Assembly: GCA_001247695.2 (NCBI GenBank)
Contig: LGRX02035238.1
Span: 1 to 64,000 of the forward strand
Reading direction: 5' to 3'
Source: Cymbomonas tetramitiformis
Lineage: Eukaryota; Chlorophyta; Pyramimonadophyceae; Pyramimonadales; Pyramimonadaceae
DNA length: 64,000 bases
Position numbers and translations under genes: made by a program. Shown here one piece after another: positions 53,880 through 64,000 of this stretch (position 1 is its first letter; each line of letters begins with the position of its first letter). The notes under the pieces are model-generated. The model worked only from the letters and a program-made list of their open reading frames with translations. It had not been told where the DNA came from and made no database searches.

Positions 53880-54131
53880 GTGGCTCCAGTACAGGAAGAT
53901 GAGGTCTCGAATACGAAGGTGGCTCACCCTATCCACGTGCTCATAACGGATGTGAACGGTGAGACGGTCACTACGGATTCATCTTCGGTTGTGGAGATAC
54001 ACTTCCTTCACGGGCATCAGTGTCGAGCAGAAGAGGGCGTCACTAAGATCCAGGCCATTAACGGCGTGGCCACCTTCTCCGGGGAAGCCACCGGGCTGGT
54101 ACTTAAGGGCAACCCGGGCATGCTCTGCCAG
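53880..54131 (+). CDS. Exon: domain after the beta-helix (84 codons)
   Basis: The acceptor is TGTTGTAG|GTGGC. The peptide VAHPIHVLITDVNGETVTTD ... INGVATFSGEATGLVLKG resembles the Ig-like 'V.V.DxxG..V' domain that often follows the beta-helix in such proteins. The frame stays open only to a TAG at 54168. The best phase-0 exit is a GC donor (CTGCCAG|GCAAGC at 54132), since no GT fits. Downstream is the Cys-rich exon. Confidence 0.68.
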
Positions 54132-54359
54132 GCAAGCGCCTTATTCTCTAACTTTCCCCAAGATAAATAGCCTAGCAAAGGGCCGACCTTGGTCATGCAG
54201 CGCCCTCTTGCCTTCCCGTGAATTCACGATTGTTGAGGACTTGGATCTTGCATCGTCACCTTGAAACAAGGATGTAACCACAGCGAGATCCAACCAGAGA
54301 AACAGAGTGCACCATGATATATGCGATCTGATATACAACGGCACGGTGTAATGCATTGA

Positions 54360-55130
54360 TGTGGGTTTGCTTATCCTTGGACCGACTCCTTTGGCACACC
54401 GCAGCCGCAGAAAACCGGCTGCACGTGTGTTTGTGTGTGTTTGGGGGGGTCCATGCCGTGTGGTGTGACTGCATTCATGGCATAACCATGGACCAACGGG
54501 TCCTATCCATCGACCGTGAGCCACTGGGGGGCATGCCAGCAGGGTCCGCTTACTCCGTAACCCTGGGACCAACAATTGTTGGGCGATGATCGTCACATCG
54601 TATCATCTTTCCATGCTGCTTTGCATCTGGGTTGGGAATATGTATGAGTTGGTGGTGTCTTGTCACGGCCCCGCCTTGCTCCTGATTTGCTTCTCACATC
54701 CACTGGGATGATGGTGGGCTTTTGTCGGCTGATCTCATGCCGTTCAGTGTGTGTGTGGTGGGGTACCTTCTTCTGGTTTTGGTTTTTATGCATCTTTCAT
54801 TGTCAGACCATTGGCTTACATTCATCGACCAACAGGTTCCATCCATTCATCGACTTTGAAGCCACCGGGGGGCATGCCGGCAGGATTCGCTCACTCCGAC
54901 ACCCGGGAATCAGCACGCATTGCGTTGCGTGAAGTTGCGCATTCTCGCGTGTTCGGCAGTGATTGGTACATACGTGCATCCATCCATGCTGCTTTGCATT
55001 TATTTAGAGGTGTGTGTATGTCGGCGGTATCTTGGCACAGCCCCGCCCTGTTCTTGAATGCTTCTCACATCCACTGGGATGATGGTGGGCTGGCTTTTGT
55101 TGGCGAACCTCATGCCCCTCAGTGTGTGCG
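54360..55130 (+). repeat. Dispersed/duplicated repeat block, copy 1
   Basis: A block running from TCCATGCCGTGTGGTGTGAC through GACCAACGGGTCC, CCACTGGGGGGCATGCCAGC and ATGATCGTCACATCG to the family-2 word CACATCCACTGGGATGATGG. It is nearly identical to 56450-56760. The part at 54366-54425 belongs to dispersed repeat family 1. Family-2 words recur at 55070. No exon is recognised between 54132 and 55243. Confidence 0.75.
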
Positions 55131-55243
55131 ACAACACAAATTGAGAGGTGATGAGAATGATATAGCAATACTCCCTCGTATACAGTGATATCTGGTAGAT
55201 TTAGCAGTAACAGTGTGGGGTATGATGAGGGCAAGTTGATCAG

Positions 55244-55732
55244 GTATACTTCTCATCAGACCTGCACGGAGATGGAGAAGAGACGGAGATATCAAACGTC
55301 ACTGTGGTGCCATTGCGGTACTGTGTCCCCGGAGAGACCCTCCGAGGTGCCGACCCGTGGCAGTACTGTGTGGAGTGTGGGCCCGGCACTTTCAGTCTGG
55401 ACAACCAGACAGCCTGCATTTCCTGCCCCGACGACGGCATCATTTGCCCTGGGGGTAACCGATACGTGGTGTGCCCGGGGCACTGGCTGGCGCCCAACGC
55501 GCAGCGCTGCTTGAAAGACACACAGTGCTTCTTGGACCGTCTCTATGAATGCAGCCACAAAGATGCATGCACCGCGACCGGGGATTACGACGAGGTCGGG
55601 GCCCAGGAATGTGCAGTTATCGACGCACCAAGCAGCAAGCGGGGAGGCAGTGGCGTTGCCAGCGTGGCAGAGCTCGCACTGTGCAACGAGAATGCATACA
55701 TGGAGGGAGTCATGTGCGGAGGAGCGCATCAG
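55244..55732 (+). CDS. Exon: cysteine-rich juxtamembrane region (163 codons)
   Basis: The acceptor TGATCAG|GTATAC keeps phase 0 and the donor CATCAG|GTAAAA is good. After VTVVPLRYCVPGETLR the peptide has YCVECGPGTFSLDNQTACIS and CPDDGIICPGGNRYVVCPGHW, then a loop with several more cysteines and ALCNENAYMEGVMCGG. This C-rich 'CxxCxPGTFS...C..C' type is common between the ectodomain and membrane domain of large algal surface proteins. An alternative acceptor at 55260 would break phase with the preceding exon. Confidence 0.78.
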
Positions 55733-58429
55733 GTAAAAGTAGCACGAAAAACTGTCGATGCGATGTATATGTAAAGTTACACCTAGATCTTCTGGTGTAC
55801 TTGTGTGAACAGGTTGATGCTCCACAGAGAAGACTACATGTATGTGATTATCCTTGGACCCATTCCTTAGGCAAAGATTGCAAAAGAAGGTTAGCTACAT
55901 TATGTACCTATGTGTTTGGCTTATCCTGTGTGTGCTTATCCTTGGACCGACTTCTTCGGCACCCCGTAGCCGCAGAAGACCGGCTGCAATATGTACCCAC
56001 GCCGGGGATCAAAGGATTCAGCACACACTTCGGGACACTTATCCGAATTCTCTATCCAGACCCCCTAAGCCTCACTGAGCCACCCGGGCCCCTCTGCATC
56101 CGCACCGCCGGCGCACTGCTGCCTTGTGCCTGAAGCCGGTTCATCCCTGCCCCCCGAGCTGCGCGAGCCATATCTCCACCACCAAGCCCACGCGCAAGAC
56201 CACTCCTCTGCTCCCTGAGCCTCACTGGGCCACCTGAGCCCCTCTGCGGCTGTCCTGCCGGCGCACTGCTGCTGTGTCTCTGGAGCCGGCTCACCTCCGC
56301 CACCTGTTTGTGTGTGTGTGGTATCTTGTGGATTCGTCTGCCTTTGCTGCAAGGAGAGACAGAGGGTGGTGCAGTCCGCCTTCTGTGTTTTCCCTTGATT
56401 TTTGTGGGGAGCACTGAGGTGCCCGCATGTTTCCTTTCTTAACATGGGGTGTCCATGCCGTGTGGTGTGACTGCATTCACGGCATAACCATGGACCAACG
56501 GGTCCCATCCATCGACCGTGAGCCACTGGGGGGCATGCCAGCAGGGTCCGCTTACTCCGTAACCCTGGGACCAACAATTGTTGGGCGATGATCGTCACAT
56601 CGCGTATCATCTTTCCATGCTGCTTTGCATCTGGGCTGGGAATATGTATGAGTTGGTGGTATCTTGTCACGGCCCCGCCTTGCTCCTGATTTGCTTCTCA
56701 CATCCACTGGGATGATGGTGGGCTGGCTTTTGTCGGCTGATCTCATGCCATTCAGGGTGTGGTATCTTGTCGTAGCCCAGCGCTATTCCTGGATGCATCT
56801 CATCATTTCCAAAAGGCTGATGCTGAGCTGGCTTTTGTTGGCGGGCCTAATGCGGTTTGGTGCAAACGTGGACGGCCACTAGTAAGAAGTCGGCGATGGG
56901 ATGTGGCTGTCCTTGTGGTACCTTTCTGGCGGGCACTGCCTGTCCAGGAGGGCCGTGCATTTGTCTGCCACTTGCTATCATTCTCGTCCAGTCTGTGCTT
57001 CATGATTGCTGGAGGACTCGTGTTCACACATCGGGGTGTGAGGTGCTGGCATCTCGGTGTGAACGGTGACGGCCGCCACTTCGAAGTGGGTGTTGCGATG
57101 CGATTTTGGTTTTAACCACAAAAACTGCGCCGGGTCGGATAAATTCCATAATATGTTGATGGGCGCATTTGTCATCCCCGTGGTACCTTTCAAGCGGGTA
57201 CTCCCTCATGAAGAATGGCTCAGATTAATCTGCGTCCACTGCGAGGAGAGGCAGGGTGTTGTGACAGCCATATTCTATGTCCTCCCGTGTTCCATGCGGG
57301 GAGCACCTCGGTGCCCACTTTTGGTTGCTGCTTTCATGCATCTTCCATTGTCCGTCCAATGGTTCGCATTCATCAACCAACAGTTTCCATGCATCCACCG
57401 TGAGCCATCGGGGGCATGCCAGCAGGGTTTGCTTACTCTGTTATCTGAGGACCAACGTGTGAGAACGCATGCTTGTCAATGATCGGCACATCTCATCATC
57501 CATGCTGCTTTGCATTCGGTTTGTGGTGTCGGTGTCATTGGTATCTACCTGGCATAGTCCCGCCCTGTTGCTGAATGCTTCTCACTTCCTCTTAGACGGC
57601 GGTGCACATGCCGGTGCTCATGCCGTTCATTGTGTATACTTGCATGGGATTAGTTCACAATGGGCGTAGATCTTTTATTCTAATCCAAATTGGGTGTGCG
57701 AAAATGATTTCTGTGCAGCAGTTTGGGCGTAGATAGTTGAAGACCTCCCGGATTGGCCGTCTACATTCCAAAATGCAACCATCCACGCCCAATCTGGATA
57801 AAAATGCAATGTTTACTCCGTCCACTTTTAACACATTTCTGTACGTGAGGTGCATATACGATATATGATAGTAGGATCCTTTGATTGCGGCATTGCAGGC
57901 CGCACTCGTCCATCGCGTTGTGGTGTAAGCAACAGTTGCACGAGGGCTTCTTGCACGAATTCAGGAGCTCAACTTATCTTGCTGGATATTGATCTCGAAT
58001 ACTTCACAGCTGATTCTCAAGCATCTATCTCTCCGGTTACAAGATAGGTAGGATAGGAGGTGCAAGCAATTATATAAATATTTCTCCAGCAGCTTTCTGC
58101 ATACCGTACATGCAATAATATTACAGGGGTCAGATTTCGTCTTTACTGTAGATACATGCACACTGAGAGGTCGCCTACCCGCTGCAATAAAGAGGGAGGC
58201 AAGTGCACAAAATGCTATTATTCTAACTCGAACCGGTTGGCGTATGCCAGCGGCGTGCTCATGCCGTAGAATATATGACTTTCGTATAACTCGCTTTAAA
58301 ACCCATTCACCGAATTATCCACTCAACTCGTCACCTCCTTTATGTGGGATGTTCTTCTTATATGCACCTGTGCCAAATTACAGGGATATTTGTATAATTT
58401 TATTTGCTTTACTGTTCCAAACTGCGCAG
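55733..58429. other. Intron filled with dispersed repeats
   Basis: 55920-56290 is a full copy of repeat family 1 (as at 28975-29700). 56450-56760 duplicates 54450-54750. Family-2 words recur at 56700 and 57575. A short Cys-coding exon expected between the flanking exons was looked for but not convincingly found. Confidence 0.6.
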
Positions 58430-58978
58430 GTGATGTGCAGCGCAGACCACTTCCCGAGCAATACGCTGGACAGCTGTCTCAAGTGTCCAAGTGGAGGCAT
58501 CGTCATTGCACAGATCTTGGCGATAGGTGCAATCGTGTGTGCTCTGATGCTCATCCTCTTCAAAATTACTGTCCTCCAGATCAAGGCAATCAAGCACTTT
58601 CAGTCCGGCAATTCGCAAGTCATTGCAACCCAGATGGCCGGCATGAAGACCATTGTGGGCCTATTGATTGGGTATGCTCAAGTGATGGGTCAGATATCCT
58701 TGATATATAACGAGGACCTCATCTCGCCGCTCCTTGCAAGATTCCTAGCTGTGTTCAATTATTTCAACCCGAATCTCAACCTCCTCAACCTACACTGCTT
58801 TGCGCACCACGTTGCGCCCTTCCTCACGACCTCCTCCTTCTGGGCTTCCTTTTGGCAGGCGGTGGCCACCCCCCCACTGTTATGTGTGTTCTTTGCATTG
58901 CTATACTACTATCTGGCGCGTATCCGGGCACGCCGGCAGTGCATCACGGAGGATTCCTCCGGCAGTGACCAGTCAAAG
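58430..58978 (+). CDS. Exon: transmembrane region (183 codons)
   Basis: The acceptor ACTGCGCAG|GTGAT and the donor TCAAAG|GTTCGT are both good and in phase 0. It starts with a last extracellular Cys segment (MCSADHFPSNTLDSCLKCPS). A strong hydrophobic helix follows (IVIAQILAIGAIVCALMLIL), then a cytosolic or loop stretch, a second helix (KTIVGLLIGYAQVMGQISLI), a Cys-containing loop (LLNLHCFAHHVAPFL) and a third helix (PLLCVFFALLYYYLARI) with a basic stop. This matches the multi-pass C-terminal domain found on algal Pmp-repeat proteins; I know no molecular function for it. Confidence 0.82.
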
Positions 58979-60470
58979 GTTCGTGCGAGCTTCTCATCAA
59001 CTGAATGAAGATGGTATGAATGGTTGCTCTGCATTACAAGTGCATGCATGTGACGATGTATTTCTTGACGACGGTATGCATGTGCACGTGTATTGCTAGT
59101 TGACTACATGCCCATGCCCATGCATGTATGGCTAGTTGACCAAATATATGCGACAATGGTGTGTTGCTCAGATGAATTCTCAATCGCCCCACACTTCCTC
59201 TCTGTGTCTTGAGAATGTGGTTTCGTATTACGGTCCCGCTCTTCTTCTGCATGTTTCTCTCATCCACCGGGATGATCGCGGGCTGAATTTTGTTGGTGTG
59301 CCTCAATGGTGCCATCTAGGGCGTTTTAAGTCTGTTCAGCAGTATATGCCATCAAGAATTAAACACATACCGGAGACTTGGTCTGATTTTGTGTTTGGTA
59401 CGTGACTGTTGTGCCCTTCGCACGTTAGTAGACACTCACCACATCAAGGTATGGATTACACAAACTGTGAGAGGGCATATCTGTGTACGAAATTATTCTA
59501 TAATTTTATCAGAATATCACACTGGTATTTCCTTTTTGCACGCTATTACACAATCAGAAGTGCTGTCAGGGTTATTCTGCTGTAACACAAGCCCCTGAAA
59601 CATCCACAGCCTCACACGTTGTTGTGCTAACCTCGACTGACATTCTCACCGGTAACAATCACAGTCCACCCTGCTGTTCACAATTGTTTGAGAGTTCCCC
59701 CCCATCGTACGCAACTGTTCACCAACTGTACTATGTACACTGTAGTTTGGACCCGACCCACATTTACAATACGGGCCTCCCTGCAGAGCTGTCCAGGTCT
59801 GTCAGTTTATCATGATATGCCATACTGTCATGGTATACCATACTATCATATCATGGCATACTGTCATATTGTCATGTCATGCCATACTACCATTATAGTA
59901 TTCACTCTGGCTTACCACCACGCATATGGCATACTATCATACTATTTCATGCTGGCATACCCTGTCATGATCGTCATTGCCTATCACCCGATTACGTCTG
60001 TACCTCTTGGTACATGGCCCCCGATTAGAAGTGAAACATTTATCAAAATTTTGGCCCGGTGACCGCCTAGTGTGGACTTAGTGCATGGCAAATCATGAAA
60101 GCATCGATGATCGGATATCTTCATCGATGCACGTTTTAAACAACAGTCTACTGTAGTCTGTTGAAGTTCCTGACAACCAAGTTCCCTGCTCACCATATTG
60201 GGTCAACCCCCAATAACACAGTTTCCCGCAATCAGGGCGCGTAAGCCATACCGTGACATTATGCATAGATCATGCATGCAACAATATCACCAATCGCGGA
60301 ATTATATGCCTAGGATTAATGCTTGCTCCTGGAAGGAGGGCTGCTGAGGACTTGGATGCAGACCGCTTGAATCCTGTTCGTTCTATACTCTCGTATTAAG
60401 GTGATATACGCCATTGAGACATCGGAGGGTGGGAGTGGGATATGTGACGGACCAGACCATTGAGCTGCAG
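58979..60470. other. Intron; includes CATACTATCAT low-complexity tract
   Basis: 59812-59985 is a degenerate repeat of CATACTATCATATCATGGC-like words. A family-2 dispersed repeat lies near 59255. Nothing else recognised. Confidence 0.55.
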
Positions 60471-60554
60471 TGGCACCGCGACATGAAGGCAGCATGCGCA
60501 GGGATGGCATTTTTCCTGCTGACATTTGTGCACCCGAGCATCTCCACATTAATG
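60471..60554 (+). CDS. Exon: transmembrane helix (28 codons)
   Basis: The acceptor is GAGCTGCAG|TGGCA and the donor TTAATG|GTATAC. It encodes WHRDMKAACAGMAFFLLTFV followed by HPSISTLM. A basic head, a hydrophobic helix and the HPxIS turn fit the membrane domain of the preceding exon. Phase 0 at both ends. Confidence 0.7.
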
Positions 60555-60724
60555 GTATACTAAGCGGCCTCGCCCAGGGAACCTAGCTCCTTGACAGCCA
60601 CCTGTGCTGCCCACAGTCGCCATTCGAGAGACTGTCCTTTTGATATTTGACCCTCCAACAGAACACCACTCAAAGAGAAAAAGGATTCATTGTCATCGAG
60701 TTTTGGGGGTTCAATTTGAAGCAG

Positions 60725-60786
60725 ATTCAAATGTTTGCATGCGACGATATTCATTATGACGATGACGATCTGCAAACACAATACTG
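60725..60786 (+). CDS. Exon: short C-terminal segment
   Basis: The acceptor is TGAAGCAG|ATTCA. The peptide IQMFACDDIHYDDDDLQTQY follows naturally after HPSISTLM, since homologues usually show an F.C motif just after this helix. The donor CTG|GTGAGA would continue the gene, but reading on gives TGG TGA, so this may instead be the last coding exon. Both options are open. Confidence 0.6.
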
Positions 60787-61896
60787 GTGAGAATAAGCTA
60801 TCGCCGGCCCTGCAGTACTCTACCTGGGGAGTTCTTGCGTCGCCACGACTCCCCTTGACACGTAGTGGGGTGCCTGTTTGTCTGATTCATGAGCCGTGGC
60901 CAGAAACAATGCAGGCGATAATATATAAGTGCAGTGTGCTGCTGGGTGGAAACAACCAAAAACTTTCTTAAGATCACTTTTGTTGTTTCCCCCGAGGTTT
61001 GTCGAGTTCCCCTGGTCGCCCTTCCACTCATACGGTATGGATCTTGCAACTACATCCTCGCCTATTGCAAAGGCAAACTTCGAATCAAACAAGGGCCACG
61101 GTACGACAGGTTTGGGCAACAGCTAAATTGAACTTCAACACGAGGAGCTCGGACCGGACTTCACAGGGCTGGAAAACGGCAACCATTTTTTGTTTTGTCC
61201 GCTCAACCATTCTCATTACATTCAGCACTTAGGGAACGCAAAGAAAAATCTGCCCAGTTTTAGATTTGTGAGCTACATGTCAATGTTTCCTCCACCGCTC
61301 ATGTTATCTGTTGTGTATTTGCTAATCTGTCTCCTTCTTCCTGCTATTCTTCCATGGGGGTATATATATATACAACGTATATATATATATGTTACACGCC
61401 AATCCCGCGGCGCGATTAATCGCGCCTCGTTCACGCCAATCCCGCCCGGCGTGATTGGAGTTGTGAAAAATGTCACGCCAATCGCGCCCCATAGAGCCTA
61501 CAAATTGCAAGGTATATACTTCAACCATGTTCAACAAAGAAAACGTAGAAAACCGTACTTCTGACATTTGGCGCGATTGGCGTGGGGCGCGATTGGCGTG
61601 TAACATATAGGTATATACAATATATATATATATATATATACAACCTTGATGTATATGTTGTATACATAAATACAACATATATACATACAACGTTGTATAT
61701 GTATATTATTTTGAGCCTGGTGTCCCCCCATCGCTGTGGAAGCGGTTTTGCTGGTTCAGTCTACCCAGCTCCGCCGTGAGCTCAGCAAGCGAGGTTTTAG
61801 CATTGAACAACTATTCAATTCCAACAATGTGTACTAGTTCTCGGCTGCATGCAAAATTGTATCCGTCTCCCCACCTTGGAAATGAGGTAAGAGGTG
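60787..61896. other. No further exon recognised; foldback element
   Basis: After the exon at 60725 no continuing membrane segment was found before element D. The main structure is the foldback at 61388-61607 within (TA)n tracts. Confidence 0.45.
61388..61607. mobile_element. ~220-bp foldback/MITE-like element in (TA)n
   Basis: The arms ATATGTTACACGCCAATC and GATTGGCGTGTAACATAT are inverted at the two ends (61387-61404 and 61591-61608). The word CGCCAATC or its inverse occurs at least six times inside. It sits in TA repeats, so any TA target duplication cannot be told from the background. Confidence 0.7.
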
Positions 61897-62304
61897 TTTC
61901 TTTTGCTCTTCACATCTCATCGCCAACAGGCACACTGCATAGCATTTCATTAAAAATAGCTTTCTTCTTACATGCTTTTAAGTGTGTGAGAGAAAATCTC
62001 TTTTTGGAATGTCTTCTCTAGGCTGATTCACAGCTTCACATGCTTTTTAGGCTGATGCACAGCTTCTAAGGCAAAATGTTTAGAGTCTTCTGGGCTGGGT
62101 GGGTAGGGAAGGCAAAAGAACAGAGCTGCGGATTCCCACGGGCGGAACTCCTAAATACTGTCGTGTGTAAAGCCTTTAGATCTAACTCAGCTGCTGATTT
62201 GATCTAACGGCTCAGGAAACTCTGATCGATCTACCGGCACAGAAACCTCTAAAATTCCGCAGGCTCCAATTTAACCATTTCTTTTGCTCTTCACATCTCA
62301 TTGC
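61897..62304 (-). repeat. Element D 3' terminus: B1-A2-B2 split repeats
   Basis: The 28-bp repeats at 62277-62304 and 61897-61924 are 380 bp apart, close to the 357 bp of copy A. The order is the same, although the sequences have diverged. Confidence 0.85.
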
Positions 62305-62314
62305 CATGTAACAG

Positions 62315-63640
62315 AGATCATTAGGCACACTGCTCTGTGCCAGGCTGCCGCTGCTGCTGCTGCCGCCATCTCGGAGTGGTCCACCCGAAGTACTTCTCCA
62401 TGTGCTCGTCGGGAACAGCTGTTGGGTCAATGTAGGAGTGGATGGCAGAGGACAGCTGAGACCAGCCGCCCAGGAAGCAGCACCTCTCAAGCGCCGCGCC
62501 CACAGCCCTGGCACAGGTACAAGCCCCCTTGCGGGTGCTGTGGCCAGAGAAGTGTCACCCTTCCGGAGGGACACACCCCAGCCTCCCCAATGCCAACTGC
62601 ACCCAGCCATTAGCTTGCGCCGACCGGAGCTTCCCCTGCTCCCACGGCAGCCTCCAGTAGCTGCCCTGCACCTCCGAGCCCGTCACCGGGCGCTGCCCCC
62701 AACAGGCATCCCGCACCTGCTGCCAGCGCTGCAGGAGCTCCACAAGCCCCGCCACCCCCGCTGCGGGGATGGTGAGCCTCCTCCTGAGGCGCACGTGCCC
62801 CCTGCCTTTCTCCTTGTGGAGAACCACGGAGATGTCATCACCTGTGATGCTGATGTGCTCCCTGCGCATGGAGCCGCCCGTCTCCGGCCGGCCGAAGGTG
62901 ACGAAGGCAAACACCACGTAGGTGCACGCCCTGAGCAGCTCCGTAGCTGCCCGGCCCACCGGCTCCAGCCCCAGCCCGTGCTCATGCACCGCCGAGACAT
63001 GCCTGGCAGGCAGCCAGGTCCGCACCGTCTGCTCCTCACCCGCGGCTTCAGCCGCCTGCACCTGGAGGCGGGACACGCCCTTCACCGCTCTGGAGATCAC
63101 CCGGCCCTTGGCAGGCCCGGGGAACCCCATGTCCTCGTGGTAGTTGTTGATGGCGGACAGGTAGGGCTGCATGTTGGACGCCTGCACCGTGCCCTTGTCC
63201 AGCATGTGAGCAATGTACAGCCTCACCGTGGCCCCCGTTGCCGGAAGCCACTGCCTGCTCTCCGCCTCACAGAACGCCATGAAGGCCTGAGCCTTCGGCC
63301 GGTAGTTGCCCACCGTCTTGTCGCCCAATGCTGCCCCCTGCATCTGCACTGCCAGCTCAGTGAGGGAGCTGTCCCCCAGCTCCCCTCTCCAGCGCTCGTG
63401 AAGCGCCGCATCCCAGCCAGCCACCTCCTGCACCGCTGCCGGGAACACCTCATACCTCTCCTTGCTCATGTCCAGGTCCTCCTTGTCACCATCCTCGTAG
63501 GCAATGTGGGTTAGGCCGTCCGACCCCGTGTCACCCACGGTGCCGGTGTACCAGGCATCATCCTGGGGCCAATACACCCTCACCTTGAGGCCTCTCGCCA
63601 GCCCCGCCTGCGGAGCCCGCTCGGCCGCCCGCTTCCCCTC
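62315..63640 (-). pseudogene. Element D Tudor-like + tyrosine recombinase ORF (one stop)
   Basis: A Tudor-like module (LKVRVYWPQDDAWYTGTV ... AYEDGDKEDLDM, about 63600-63450) precedes the recombinase with RWRGELGDSSLTELAVQMQ, YLSAINNYHEDMGFPGP and VTFGRPETG (Arg I). The box HSTRKGACT has both His and Arg, and GGWSQL and SYIDPTA with Tyr follow. The C-terminal HMEKYFGWT extends past the point where copy B is cut. One TGA at 62554-62556 lies between PPEG and HFSGHSTR; the frame is otherwise open. The ATG used in A and B for this ORF is CTG here, and the frame stays open upstream to the window edge across the methyltransferase-like region. Confidence 0.85.
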
Positions 63641-63654
63641 CTGCAGGTAATGGC

Positions 63655-64000
63655 TCACCGGGAGGCGGAGATGCGGAACATGATGCCGTCCCAGCTTGAG
63701 GCCCCGAGCAGCTCGGACCCTCCCAGCCGGCTGGGAGTAAAGAGGTCCCTGCCCCGGGGCAAGATTACCACCTCGTCGGCCATGGCCTCCAGCTGGTGGA
63801 ACCACATCTGCCCCGACCAGTAGGGCGCCACCACCGTGGCGGCGCACCTCTCCTCCCGCAGCTTGTGCGCCACCTCGTCGAGGAGGGACCACGGGGGGTT
63901 GACCCAATTGACCTCTCCTAGCCAGGAAAAGGCCAAAGAGTCCACGCCCTCGCACCCCGGGTCGTGCCACTGTGCGTAGTAGAACGGCAGCTGGGCGGAG
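63655..64000 (-). CDS. Element D methyltransferase-like domain, partial
   Basis: The frame reads from the window edge through WLGEVNWVNPPWSLLDEVAH, TVVAPYWSGQMWFHQLEA, and LPRGRDLFTPSRLGGSELLG to a stop just after ISASR. The NPPW motif is kept as in A and B. The RNase H and RT that should precede it lie beyond the window. Confidence 0.82.
   Translation of the reverse strand, partial: SAQLPFYYAQWHDPGCEGVDSLAFSWLGEVNWVNPPWSLLDEVAHKLREERCAATVVAPYWSGQMWFHQLEAMADEVVILPRGRDLFTPSRLGGSELLGASSWDGIMFRISASR

Larger units (their letters stand above)
61897..64000 (-). mobile_element. Element D: divergent relative of copies A-C, cut by window end
   Basis: Minus-strand element reading methyltransferase-like tail (from 64000), Tudor-like plus YR ORF, then B1 (62304-62277), an A2-like block and B2 (61924-61897). 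B1 and B2 are 28-mers that differ by one base (TTTCTTTTGCTCTTCACATC on the plus strand). The A2-like block starts on the element strand with TGGTTAAATTGGAGCC, recalling TGTTCAAATTGGAG of copies A-C. Protein similarity to A/B is clear, but DNA similarity is low, so it is a separate subfamily with the same architecture. Confidence 0.85.

Overview
The window looks like a stretch of a large, repeat-rich nuclear genome of a eukaryotic microalga. The evidence is GT-AG introns, proline-rich linkers between cysteine-rich extracellular domains, a multi-exon beta-helix surface protein and many retrotransposons. A green flagellate of the pyramimonadalean (Cymbomonas-like) type is my best guess, but this is inference from gene style and not proved. 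No bacterial-type operons, rRNA or tRNA genes were recognised.

The host content appears to be one very large plus-strand gene running through almost the whole window. It starts with an exon of tandem ShKT (six-cysteine) modules joined by polyproline (3-~1458). An exon at 3320-3539 resembles the start of a right-handed beta-helix. A series of small exons follows between 25.7 and 37.0 kb and at 47.5 kb, then a long exon (50590-~51954), all coding Pmp-like 'GGA(I/L)...CxF...N.A' rungs. The gene ends in a domain at 53.9 kb, a cysteine-rich juxtamembrane exon (55.2 kb) and multi-pass membrane exons (58.4-60.8 kb). From 25.7 to 60.5 kb every exon I could delimit begins and ends in phase 0, so each can be added or lost without a frameshift.

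The introns are packed with mobile elements. Three copies (A, minus, 20.1-25.4 kb; B, plus, 39.0-46.4 kb; C, minus, 44.2-46.2 kb, nested inside B) and a divergent relative (D, minus, 61.9 kb to the edge) form a DIRS-order tyrosine-recombinase (YR) retrotransposon family. Its layout is ORF1, then RT-RNase H-methyltransferase-like, then Tudor-like domain plus YR. The ORFs overlap, and the ends are split direct repeats (A1 ... B1-A2-B2), as known for PAT/Ngaro-type elements. The Tudor-like domain ahead of the recombinase is the most unusual feature. None of the copies looks fully intact.

Other elements are: a decayed, unrelated DIRS/PAT-like element (E, 5.5-12.9 kb) that seems to sit inside a non-LTR retrotransposon (LINE) fragment and itself contains a hAT-like MITE with a perfect 8-bp target duplication; LINE fragments at 33-34.8 kb and 48-49.7 kb; a Mutator-like transposase C-terminus bracketed by inverted arrays of 30-bp repeats; a 610-bp inverted-repeat element with a 9-bp target duplication; several foldback elements, minisatellites and dispersed repeats; and one assembly gap (18261-18457).
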